From an uncultured Clostridia bacterium (GTDB taxonomy: Bacteria; Bacillota; Clostridia; TANB77; CAG-508), in the NCBI GenBank assembly GCA_934177485.1, contig CAKPPF010000003.1, forward strand, positions 49,676-113,675: 64,000 nt of DNA, in the 5' to 3' direction. The notes under the pieces were generated by a model, which was given only the letters and a program-made list of their open reading frames with translations, was not told the DNA's origin and did no database searches. This document shows, piece by piece, positions 1 through 7,126 of this stretch (the first letter of the stretch is position 1; every line of letters starts with the position of its first letter). A program made the translations under genes and the position numbers.

Positions 1-602
1 TCTACTTTTTTATTAATAAATGGATTTCTTTCTACTTTCTCTTCTATTATTTCTATATATTCTTTTTTTTCAAGAGCTTTTAACACCGCACTTGTTGTAT
101 CTGTTATTGCTTCTAGATCTGTAGTTTGTATGCCTTCATTTTGTATTAAAAAATTTAATACTCTTTTTTGTTTATCAGATTTTATAATACCATTATCAAT
201 ATCATCTTCAATTTCTTCTATCTCTTTTTTTAAATATACAAAATTTAATGTTTTATCTTTTATTCTATTATCTATGTTTTTAGTAGCAGTTCCTGGTGGA
301 AGCATTAATTTTATGCAATCTGATATATTACAAAAGTATCTTCTTGCCATAAGTTTTGCAAGTTCTATATTTTCTTTTGTAAGCCTAATGCCATCTTGGA
401 TTTTAATAATATCTTTTACCTTAAATTCTGATGTGTCTTTGAAACCAATTATAAATCCTTCTTCTGTTTTTTTCCCTCTACCAAAAGGAACTTGTACTCT
501 ATCTCCAACACAGATAGTACCAAGCATATTGTTTGGTACGTTATAATCAAATATTTTATTTAAATCCTTTACATTACTATTTATTATAACTTGTGCTATC
601 AT
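1..602 (-). CDS. priA: Primosomal protein N' PriA, N-terminal part (truncated by window edge)
   Basis: Reading from the ATG at 602 gives MIAQVIINSNVKDLNKIFDY, followed by VPFGRGKK and FIIGF. This is the N-terminal 3'-DNA-binding domain of the replication-restart helicase PriA, which recognises stalled forks and reloads the replisome. About 200 residues are present; the winged-helix and helicase parts lie beyond position 1. The start follows a clear ribosome site (GGGGAG, about 6 bases upstream). Recognition rests on the domain's typical opening and the VPFG-R-G motif. The ATPase motifs cannot be checked here. Confidence 0.85.
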   Translation of the reverse strand, partial: MIAQVIINSNVKDLNKIFDYNVPNNMLGTICVGDRVQVPFGRGKKTEEGFIIGFKDTSEFKVKDIIKIQDGIRLTKENIELAKLMARRYFCNISDCIKLMLPPGTATKNIDNRIKDKTLNFVYLKKEIEEIEDDIDNGIIKSDKQKRVLNFLIQNEGIQTTDLEAITDTTSAVLKALEKKEYIEIIEEKVERNPFINKKV

Positions 603-680
603 ATTTTCTCCCCATAAACTGCTAATAGTATATCAAATAATTTTTAAAAAGTCTATATATTAGTACGTTGTTCATATATT

Positions 681-709
681 GGGCAGGTACAAGACCTGCC
701 CCCACATTT
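681..709. repeat. Dispersed palindromic repeat A, copy 1
   Basis: GGGCAGG, a 7-base spacer (TACAAGA here) and CCTGCCC, followed by the family tail CCxACATTT. The perfect 7-bp arms would form a short hairpin. The same unit recurs in many gaps of this window. It lies in the 214-base gap between divergent priA and the small gene at 817, where I see nothing else except that gene's ribosome site. Confidence 0.85.
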
Positions 710-816
710 TTAAAATTTATATTTAGGTCAAGTATAAAAATTTTTTAAAAAATGTATTGTCATATTGAAAAATTAAAAAGAATATGATATATTGCATTAA
801 AAGGAGGTGGATTATT

Positions 817-1026
817 ATGAAAAAAATTAAAACGTATTCTAAAACCAAATTTAAGTATACGCTTATTATTTATGAATTTAATGCAATTTCTGCTGCAAAG
901 GCGTTTAAAATTCCACATGAAGCTTGTAAACCATTTGACATTGATAATTTTTTCTATGAATTTGAGCTAAAACATAACATACTAAATATCGTAGCAGAAG
1001 ATATTAAATCATACTCATATTCCTAG
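817..1026 (+). CDS. Small hypothetical protein (69 aa)
   Basis: A short open frame preceded by an excellent ribosome site (AAGGAGGT, 801-808). That site places the start at the ATG at 817, not the upstream ATG at 784. The product begins MKKIKTYSKTKFKYTLIIYE, has no obvious membrane segment and matches no family I recognise. Its TAG stop shares the palindrome CTAG with the stop of the minus-strand gene at 1023-1544, so the two genes meet tail to tail with a 4-base overlap. The strong ribosome site and the neat convergent junction argue that it is real. Function unknown. Confidence 0.6.
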   Translation: MKKIKTYSKTKFKYTLIIYEFNAISAAKAFKIPHEACKPFDIDNFFYEFELKHNILNIVAEDIKSYSYS

Positions 1027-1544
1027 AAGGGTCTTGGTCCAAAAGGCGGTCTTATTGGTGGTCTGTTAGGCATTCCTATTAATTCTCTTAATACTAATAT
1101 TCGTATTAAATCTCTTAATAGAGGATTTCCATTTCTATCTTCTATTCTATTTGTTTGCATCTCTGCAGGATTTGTTCTATTGCTTAAATTATCTGTTCTT
1201 ATATTCTTACTAATTTGATTATTATTTATTGAATTACTGCTATTTCTATTATCTTTTGTTACTTCTATATTCTCAACGTTTATGTATATTTCATTTGTTA
1301 TTCTACTTACTAAATCTTCTGTTATATTTTCATTTGTGTTCATGCATGCTTTGCAAACCATAGGATATATTATCTTATAAATTTCTGGATACATATTATC
1401 AACATTTACTTGATTATATCCAAAGCTACTTTCATCTTCGTAGATTTGATTGTTTGAATACATATTCATATTCATCATAGTCGGATTAGTATTGTACCCC
1501 AATGTGTTTCTCATATAGTCCTCATATGGATTATTATTATACAT
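1023..1544 (-). CDS. Asn-rich hypothetical protein with Pro/Arg-rich tail (173 aa)
   Basis: The N-terminus is rich in Asn, Met and Tyr (MYNNNPYEDYMRNTLGY). A better ordered central block around residues 50-90 contains YPEIYKIIYPMVCKACMN with a CxxC pair. A low-complexity Asn/Ser stretch follows, then a Pro/Arg-rich end (PNRPPIRPPFGPRPF). No signal peptide or membrane segment is visible. Composition and the CxxC core resemble spore-coat or spore-associated proteins of sporulating Clostridia, but that is inference; I cannot name the family. The ribosome site TGGAGG lies upstream of the ATG at 1544. Confidence 0.7.
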   Translation of the reverse strand: MYNNNPYEDYMRNTLGYNTNPTMMNMNMYSNNQIYEDESSFGYNQVNVDNMYPEIYKIIYPMVCKACMNTNENITEDLVSRITNEIYINVENIEVTKDNRNSSNSINNNQISKNIRTDNLSNRTNPAEMQTNRIEDRNGNPLLRDLIRILVLRELIGMPNRPPIRPPFGPRPF

Positions 1545-1605
1545 AAAAAAACCTCCATAACATATTTTTTATATATTATGAAAGTTTTATATATTTAGTG
1601 ATTAA

Positions 1606-3006
1606 TTATAATTTATTAACTAATTCTTTAAATCTATTTCCTCTTTCTTCAAAATTCTTAAACATATCAAAACTTGCACTAGCTGGTGAAAATAAAACAA
1701 TATATCCAGGTTTAGCTACTTTTTGTGCAATTTTTACAGTGTCTTCGAATTTATCACACATATGGATTTTTATACTTTTTCCTTGCTTTTCTTCCTCTTG
1801 TTTTACCGCTTCAAATATTTTACCTGCTGTTGCTCCAATTAATATTAAATCATCAACTTTTTCAAGTATTGGTCCTCCAATTGGTGTATAGTCTAGTTTT
1901 TTATCGTATCCACCAGCTATTAATACAATTCTCTCATTAAATGATTTTAGTCCTGCTATAGTTCTTGTTGGTGAAGTTCCAATTGAATCGTTATACCATT
2001 TTACTCCATTTATTTCTTTTACAAATTCTAGTCTATGTTCTACACCTTTAAATTCTTTTATTGTCTTAGCTGCAATTTCCGGATCAACAAGTTCCATTGT
2101 TGCTGCTATTGCTGCACAAGCATTTTCATGCATATGTCTACCTCTTAAAATTAATTCATCAGTATTTAAAATGTGCTTTCTTAATTTATATTTACATTCT
2201 TTAATTATATTATTATCTAAAATAATTCCATCTTCAAGCTTTGTTTTACTACTATAAAAAATAACTTTTCCTTCTGTTTCTTTTGCACATTCTCTTGTTA
2301 TATCATTATCGTAATTTAACACAACAATACCGTTTTCATCTTGATGCTTAAAGATATTTTTCTTTGCTTCTATGTATTCTTCATAGTCTTTATGAACATT
2401 TAAATGATTTGGAGTAATATTTGTTATAACAGATATATCAGGACTAGTTTCCATTTCCATTAATTGAAAGCTACTTAATTCTAAAACTGCTATATCAGTA
2501 GGTTTCGTTTTTTTAACTTCTGTAAATAGAGGTATTCCTATATTTCCTCCCAAGTAACAATTATATCCATTGTTTTTTAGTATTTCGTAAATTAATGTTG
2601 TTGTAGTTGTTTTTCCATCACTACCTGTTACCCCAATAACCTTACCTGGAAATAGTTTCATAAACATCTCTATTTCTGTAGTTACAATTGCTCCATTTTC
2701 TTTTTCTGCTTTTAATTCGGGCCTTGTAGGCATGCAACTTGGTGCTCTAAATATTATATCAAAATTTCTTAAATTATTAAGAGAGTCATTTCCAAAGTAA
2801 TATTTAAAATTATAATTTGTAATTTTATCTATTATTTCTTGTGGTATATTTTCCTTTAGCCTACTATCAAACACTGTAGTATCAGCATTTAATTCATTCA
2901 TATAGTCCAATAAAGGTATATTGCTTGTTCCTAGCCCTATTATTGCGACCTTACTTTCTGATAATTTTTTATTAAACTTTTCTAACTCTTCATTCTTATA
3001 TTCCAT
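1606..3006 (-). CDS. murD: UDP-N-acetylmuramoyl-L-alanine--D-glutamate ligase MurD
   Basis: Cytoplasmic Mur ligase adding D-Glu to UDP-MurNAc-L-Ala in peptidoglycan synthesis. The N-terminal UDP-binding Rossmann region has IIGLGTSN at about 22-29. The ATP P-loop GVTGSDGKTTT is at 125-135, and the central domain has SSFQL and NITPNHLN. The C-terminal domain has the EHRLE and YNDSIGTSP motifs. Its 466 residues fit the family. A GTG at 3015 is in frame, but it overlaps the ribosome site (GAGGTG); the ATG at 3006 has correct spacing and is preferred. The cmk-like gene lies 12 bases upstream and is probably cotranscribed. Confidence 0.95.
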   Translation of the reverse strand: MEYKNEELEKFNKKLSESKVAIIGLGTSNIPLLDYMNELNADTTVFDSRLKENIPQEIIDKITNYNFKYYFGNDSLNNLRNFDIIFRAPSCMPTRPELKAEKENGAIVTTEIEMFMKLFPGKVIGVTGSDGKTTTTTLIYEILKNNGYNCYLGGNIGIPLFTEVKKTKPTDIAVLELSSFQLMEMETSPDISVITNITPNHLNVHKDYEEYIEAKKNIFKHQDENGIVVLNYDNDITRECAKETEGKVIFYSSKTKLEDGIILDNNIIKECKYKLRKHILNTDELILRGRHMHENACAAIAATMELVDPEIAAKTIKEFKGVEHRLEFVKEINGVKWYNDSIGTSPTRTIAGLKSFNERIVLIAGGYDKKLDYTPIGGPILEKVDDLILIGATAGKIFEAVKQEEEKQGKSIKIHMCDKFEDTVKIAQKVAKPGYIVLFSPASASFDMFKNFEERGNRFKELVNKL

Positions 3007-3018
3007 ATTTAACACCTC

Positions 3019-3693
3019 TTATTTAATATAAGTCTCAACTTTTTTAGTTGATTCTTCAACATTTTTACATTCTGTTACATCTATTTTGGTTGTGTTAGGA
3101 TATATTTTATAAAATCCAGCCATTTTTTGTAATAAATCTCTCAATGCAATATTAATTCCAACAGATTTTTTCTCATTATATTGTATGCTTTTTCTTTTAA
3201 TACGTTCTTTATATTTTGCAGTTATAAAAAAATGATAGTCAAGCTCTGGATAAATTTGCATTAAAGCTCTACCAGATACAATAACATTATTTGTCTTTTT
3301 TAATTCGTTAATAATTTCTTTAGCATATTTAAACAAATTATTATTATCTGCAATTCCTCCTATTAATGAAACAGCAATGGATGAAGCCTTAGACTGTAAT
3401 TCGTTTTCATCTGCTAATTTTCCATTAATATATATAGTTGATTCTCTGTTTTCTATTTTCATTTCTACATTAGACTCGTCCATACATTGCTTTATATCTA
3501 TATTTTTCATTTTTTTTCTAAGTTTAAATAAATTATCTTCTTTCTGCATTAAAGCATATACAATTGCTCTATACAAATTACCGCCATTTAATAGAATTGC
3601 CTTTTTATCATTTTCTAGCATTTTTCTACAAATACTAGTTTTTCCAGAGCCTACTAGTCCTTCTATTCCTATTACGATATTCTTATTTTCCAT
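3019..3693 (-). CDS. Cytidylate kinase-like P-loop nucleotide kinase
   Basis: The P-loop GLVGSGKTSICRKML lies near residue 12. A nucleotide-binding segment (LNGGNLYRAI) and a late SGRALMQIYPELDYHFFITA block correspond to the SGRD...FLTA block of (d)CMP kinases, followed by the Arg-rich lid KERIKRKSIQYNEK. The family phosphorylates CMP/dCMP. This member is divergent and could be a related small-molecule kinase, so no gene symbol is given. Its 224 residues are close to the usual Cmk length. Start ATG 3693 follows AAAGGA. It is probably cotranscribed with murD. Confidence 0.75.
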   Translation of the reverse strand: MENKNIVIGIEGLVGSGKTSICRKMLENDKKAILLNGGNLYRAIVYALMQKEDNLFKLRKKMKNIDIKQCMDESNVEMKIENRESTIYINGKLADENELQSKASSIAVSLIGGIADNNNLFKYAKEIINELKKTNNVIVSGRALMQIYPELDYHFFITAKYKERIKRKSIQYNEKKSVGINIALRDLLQKMAGFYKIYPNTTKIDVTECKNVEESTKKVETYIK

Positions 3694-3768
3694 ACTATTC
3701 CTTTCTGTTTTGAAAACAAATGTCTTATAGGAAAGAACATTTTTAAGTCTGCGTACTTGTTTGCGTAA

Positions 3769-3792
3769 GAAATTTGTTTTGCAAATTTCTGT
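3769..3792. repeat. Short inverted repeat in intergenic gap
   Basis: AGAAATTTG - TTTTG - CAAATTTCT is an AT-rich hairpin in the 239-base gap between the cmk-like gene and the yihY-like gene. It has no T-run typical of a strong terminator. It may be a weak terminator or processing site for the upstream yihY transcript. Confidence 0.4.
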
Positions 3793-3890
3793 GCGTTATT
3801 ATTTTTTGTATAATTGTTTCCTAGTAGACAAACCATATTATATACCATAAATTTAAAAAAATCTAGACTTATTCTAGATTTAAGAAATTC

Positions 3891-3920
3891 GGGCAGGCAT
3901 AAAACCTGCCCATACATTTT
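3891..3920. repeat. Dispersed palindromic repeat A, copy 2
   Basis: GGGCAGG, spacer CATAAAA, CCTGCCC, then ATACATTT. Perfect 7-bp arms. It sits immediately downstream of the yihY-like gene and could act as a 3' end hairpin for it. Confidence 0.85.
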
Positions 3921-3932
3921 AGAAAATGAAGC

Positions 3933-4748
3933 TTAATTTGCTCTTTTATCTATTAAATACTTATTTATAACTGCTCCTAATAAAATACTATACATACATC
4001 CATACACCCACATCATTGCCAAAACAATTGTAGTCAAACTTCCATACATTACCGAAAATCCTGTATATATTTCTACATACATAGAATAAAATATTGATAT
4101 TAAGGTACAAAGTATTGCTGCTATTGCTGCACCTGGCATATTCCATATCATTTTATATTTATTTTTAGGTATAAATTTATATGCCATTGTAAATACAATA
4201 AATAATAAAACTATACTTATTAATGCTTTGCTTCTTAATATAAAACTAATAATTTTACTAAATATATTAAATCTTTCTTGTAATACTATATTAATGCTAT
4301 TTCCAAATACCATTAAAAGCAACATTGAAACAATTAATACTATAAATACTATTGTACATATTGTAGCCTTAATTCTATAATATACAAATTTTTTTTCATC
4401 TGTATCGTATGCTATATGTAAACCTTTACACAAAGCAAAAAAACCTTTTCCTGCTGACCATAAAACAAATATTGCCGATATTGTAATAGTCCCAACAGAC
4501 TTAGAATAGACCTCTTTTACTATATTTAAAGCTGAATTGCTTAACGTATTACTTGAAAATAAATTGTCTATTATATAAAACAAAGTATTTTGATCAATTC
4601 CAAAATACTTCGTTAATGTTAAAATTAACATAAGCAAAGGGATAAAAGCCAATAGCGTATAATATGCGCAATTGGCTGTATATTCGCCTATATGCTTTTC
4701 ATTTAAAATATTTATAAAACAATTTATTTTATCTAATATTTTTTTCAT
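3933..4748 (-). CDS. YihY/BrkB-family integral membrane protein
   Basis: A 271-residue protein with about six hydrophobic segments and the family's opening pattern: a short basic helix, then YTANCAYYTLLAFIPLLMLI. Later segments include VLWSAGKGFFALCKGLHIAYD and the C-terminal GSLTTIVLAMMWVYGCMYSILLGA typical of YihY/virulence-factor-BrkB proteins. It is probably an inner-membrane transporter or scaffold; the family's biochemical role is unsettled and the old RNase BN label is considered wrong. It lies 10 bases downstream of the TSCPD gene and is likely in the same transcript. Confidence 0.85.
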   Translation of the reverse strand: MKKILDKINCFINILNEKHIGEYTANCAYYTLLAFIPLLMLILTLTKYFGIDQNTLFYIIDNLFSSNTLSNSALNIVKEVYSKSVGTITISAIFVLWSAGKGFFALCKGLHIAYDTDEKKFVYYRIKATICTIVFIVLIVSMLLLMVFGNSINIVLQERFNIFSKIISFILRSKALISIVLLFIVFTMAYKFIPKNKYKMIWNMPGAAIAAILCTLISIFYSMYVEIYTGFSVMYGSLTTIVLAMMWVYGCMYSILLGAVINKYLIDKRAN

Positions 4749-4758
4749 ACTTCACCTA

Positions 4759-5019
4759 TTAGTTAATATTAAATTTTCTTTTAGCTTCTTCTAAAGCTAT
4801 TGCTAGCTGATCCGGGCATGAAGTTCCCTTAAAACCACATGGTATTCCTTTTAGTCTTTTTATTGCCTCATCTATTTTCATTCCTTCCACTAATTTAGAA
4901 ACACCTACAGTATTTCCTGCACATCCTCCTATTATTTTTACACTTTTAATTGTATCTCCATCTAGTTCAATTATCATTTGGCTTGAGCAAACGCCTCTTG
5001 GAGTAAATTTAAATTCCAT
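4759..5019 (-). CDS. TSCPD domain protein (TIGR03905-like)
   Basis: A small 86-residue protein with the signature TSCPDQLA near its end and a conserved GGCAGNT motif around residue 35; the start region has RGVCSSQM. The several conserved Cys residues suggest metal or cofactor binding. The TSCPD domain also occurs at the C-terminus of some ribonucleotide reductases, but the stand-alone form has no firm function. The ATG at 5019 is chosen because AAAGGAGG lies directly upstream; the longer frame from 5049 has no ribosome site. Confidence 0.85.
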   Translation of the reverse strand: MEFKFTPRGVCSSQMIIELDGDTIKSVKIIGGCAGNTVGVSKLVEGMKIDEAIKRLKGIPCGFKGTSCPDQLAIALEEAKRKFNIN

Positions 5020-5091
5020 ACTTATTCCTCCTTTTAATTTTAGACTCATTGTATTAATTTATCTCGAAGCTGTTTTTAGTTTTCTTTAAAT

Positions 5092-5649
5092 TTATTTAAT
5101 TAAATGTTCTACTAATATTTTTATGCCCAAAAATATTAAAATAATTCCTCCAGCAAATTCAGCTTTCTTTTCATATTTGTCACCAAAAATATTTCCAACT
5201 TTAACGCCCAAAACAGATATTATAAATGTTATTATTCCAATTAAAGATATTGCTAATATTAAATTTACATTTAAAAAAGCAAATGTAATTCCTACCGCTA
5301 AAGCATCTATGCTTGTAGCTATTGCTAAAACAATCATGTCTTTAAATTTCACACTATTATTATGTACATCATTTTCTTTACTAATTGCTTCTTTAATCAT
5401 ATTTATTCCAATAACACCTAATAAAATAAATGCAATCCAATGATCAATATTAGATATTCTATCTTGAAAGTTATAACCAAGAAGATATCCTAAAACTGGC
5501 ATAAGTGCTTGAAAATAACCGAAATATGCTCCAATAATTATTGCATTTTTCCACTTCATTCTTGCCATTGATAAGCCTTTACATACTGATACAGCAAATG
5601 CATCCATTGCAAGCCCTATACTTAAAATGCATAGTTCTATTAGTCCCAT
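5092..5649 (-). CDS. mntP: Putative manganese efflux pump MntP
   Basis: A 185-residue, six-helix membrane protein opening MGLIELCILSIGLAMDAFAV. A second Asp-containing helix (ATSIDALAVGITFAF) forms the internal repeat of the MntP family, which exports Mn(II). The paired Asp residues in helices 1 and 4 match the known transport-essential acidic positions. The 116-base upstream gap holds repeats A and B but no recognisable yybP-ykoY manganese riboswitch, which often precedes mntP. The ATG follows GAGGA. Confidence 0.9.
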   Translation of the reverse strand: MGLIELCILSIGLAMDAFAVSVCKGLSMARMKWKNAIIIGAYFGYFQALMPVLGYLLGYNFQDRISNIDHWIAFILLGVIGINMIKEAISKENDVHNNSVKFKDMIVLAIATSIDALAVGITFAFLNVNLILAISLIGIITFIISVLGVKVGNIFGDKYEKKAEFAGGIILIFLGIKILVEHLIK

Positions 5650-5713
5650 TTTTATTCCTCATTTCATATTTATATTAGAAAAACAAATAAGAAAAATTAA
5701 AAATTTTTCTTTC

Positions 5714-5740
5714 GGGCAGGCACAAGACCTGCCCTTACAA
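5714..5740. repeat. Dispersed palindromic repeat A, copy 3
   Basis: GGGCAGG, spacer CACAAGA, CCTGCCC, then TTACAAT. It is directly followed by a copy of repeat B, so the two form a composite element in the gap between the CNNM gene and mntP. Confidence 0.85.
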
Positions 5741-5778
5741 TGAAAGAATCTCAAAGGGCATGAGTTTAGCTATTTTCT
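5735..5778. repeat. Dispersed repeat B, copy 1
   Basis: The segment ACAATGAAAGAATCTCAAAG, then GGCATGAGTTTAGCTATTTTC, matches segments near 9913 and 13748 (shared core AATCTCAA-GGCnnnAGCGATTnTAGC, less exact here). It overlaps the 3' end of the CNNM gene by a few codons. Function unknown; probably part of a mobile palindromic element. Confidence 0.6.
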
Positions 5779-7070
5779 TTTGGTACTATTTCTTTGTTTT
5801 TACAAGCTTTTACTTTTAATATTCTTTTATCTTCATACTCTTCTATTTTATATGTTACTTTTGGTGTTTCTATTACAGGTTTTTCATCGTCTTTTGGAAT
5901 CCTTCCTAAAAGTTCAATTAAGTATCCAGATAATGTATCATATTCACCATCTGGAATATCAACTTCTAATATTTTTTTAACATCAAAAATAGATACATTT
6001 CCATTTATTAAAAAAGTATTATCATCAATTTTTTCGTAGTCTAATTCTACATCATCGTATTCGTCAAATATGTTACCAACAAGTTCTTCAAGAATATCTT
6101 CCATAGTAATTATTCCAGATGTTCCACCATATTCGTCTACAACTATTGCAATTTGTTTTTTATTTTTTTGCAAATCTCTAAATAAGTCATTAATTGGCTT
6201 ATTCTCGGAAACAAAATATGCATCTCTCATTATACTTTTTACTTTGCAGTCTTTATGTTTTTTTAATATATTAATTAGATCCTTAGTAAATAATATACCT
6301 TTAATGTCATCAATACTTTCGTCATACACTGGAATTCTACTATATTTTAAATCATCAATTTCTGATAATATATCTGAAACATTGTTATTCATTTCAACCG
6401 CAAAAATTTCTGTTCTATGAATCATTACTTCTGAAACAACTTTGTCATTAAATTCAAATACATTATTAATTAATTCTTTTTCTTCTTCTTCTATAGTTCC
6501 TTTTTCTTCCCCAACATCAACCATCATACGTATTTCTTCTTCTGTTACTGTTTCTTCATCTTGTGCTGATACACCAAATAGTTTAGAAATAACGTTTGTT
6601 GATGCTGTTAATAGTTTTACAAATGGAGAAGTAATTACAGAAATTGCCTTTATAACTCCAACAGTACCATATGCAATCTTCTCATAGTTTTTCATAGCAA
6701 TTCTTTTTGGAACTAATTCTCCAAAAACCAATGTAAAATATGAAAGAATCATTGTAATTATAATTATGGAAATTGTATTCCAAACTCCAATGCCTAATGG
6801 AATTAAATTATTTAATATTGGAGCTAACTCACTTGCATATGTATCTGCAGCAAATGCACTTGATAAAAATCCAGCAAGTGTTATTCCTATTTGAATTGTA
6901 GCCAAAAACTTGCTTGGTTCTTTTATCATTTTGTGTATTTGTTTAGCCTTTTTATTTCCTTCTTTAGCATCCTTTTCAACTTTTGCATCATTTAAAGATA
7001 TAAATGCTATTTCACTACATGCAAAATATGCATTTAAAGCAATTAATATTATTAATACAATTATTTGCAT
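5766..7070 (-). CDS. CNNM/CBS-domain hemolysin-family transporter
   Basis: A 434-residue membrane protein. The N-terminal DUF21 (CNNM) domain has about four hydrophobic helices (CSEIAFISLNDAKVE; IQIGITLAGFLSSAFAA; FGELVPKRIAMKNYEKIA). The CBS pair at about 205-330 includes VMIHRTEIFAVE and VDEYGGTSGIITMEDILEELVG. The C-terminal CorC/HlyC domain starts around residue 345. The family is linked to Mg2+ or other divalent cation export and homeostasis; the hemolysin name is historical. It lies downstream of ileS with a 56-base gap. Confidence 0.92.
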   Translation of the reverse strand: MQIIVLIILIALNAYFACSEIAFISLNDAKVEKDAKEGNKKAKQIHKMIKEPSKFLATIQIGITLAGFLSSAFAADTYASELAPILNNLIPLGIGVWNTISIIIITMILSYFTLVFGELVPKRIAMKNYEKIAYGTVGVIKAISVITSPFVKLLTASTNVISKLFGVSAQDEETVTEEEIRMMVDVGEEKGTIEEEEKELINNVFEFNDKVVSEVMIHRTEIFAVEMNNNVSDILSEIDDLKYSRIPVYDESIDDIKGILFTKDLINILKKHKDCKVKSIMRDAYFVSENKPINDLFRDLQKNKKQIAIVVDEYGGTSGIITMEDILEELVGNIFDEYDDVELDYEKIDDNTFLINGNVSIFDVKKILEVDIPDGEYDTLSGYLIELLGRIPKDDEKPVIETPKVTYKIEEYEDKRILKVKACKNKEIVPKENS

Positions 7071-7126
7071 AAATTATTCCTTTCTTATTTTTAGTTAAAC
7101 TTTATAAAGTAACGCTGTGATTTCTT

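Noticed and set aside
130..546. Plus-strand 138-residue frame
   Set aside because: It is antisense to priA, which reads clearly through the whole interval with a good ribosome site.
3672..3917. Minus-strand 81-residue frame
   Set aside because: Much of it is repeat A and intergenic hairpin; no ribosome site or family features. Similar repeat-derived frames (MYGQVLC...) appear at 19472-19660.
5650..5765. Manganese (yybP-ykoY) riboswitch near mntP
   Set aside because: The short upstream gap contains only repeats A and B; none of the conserved riboswitch loops is visible.
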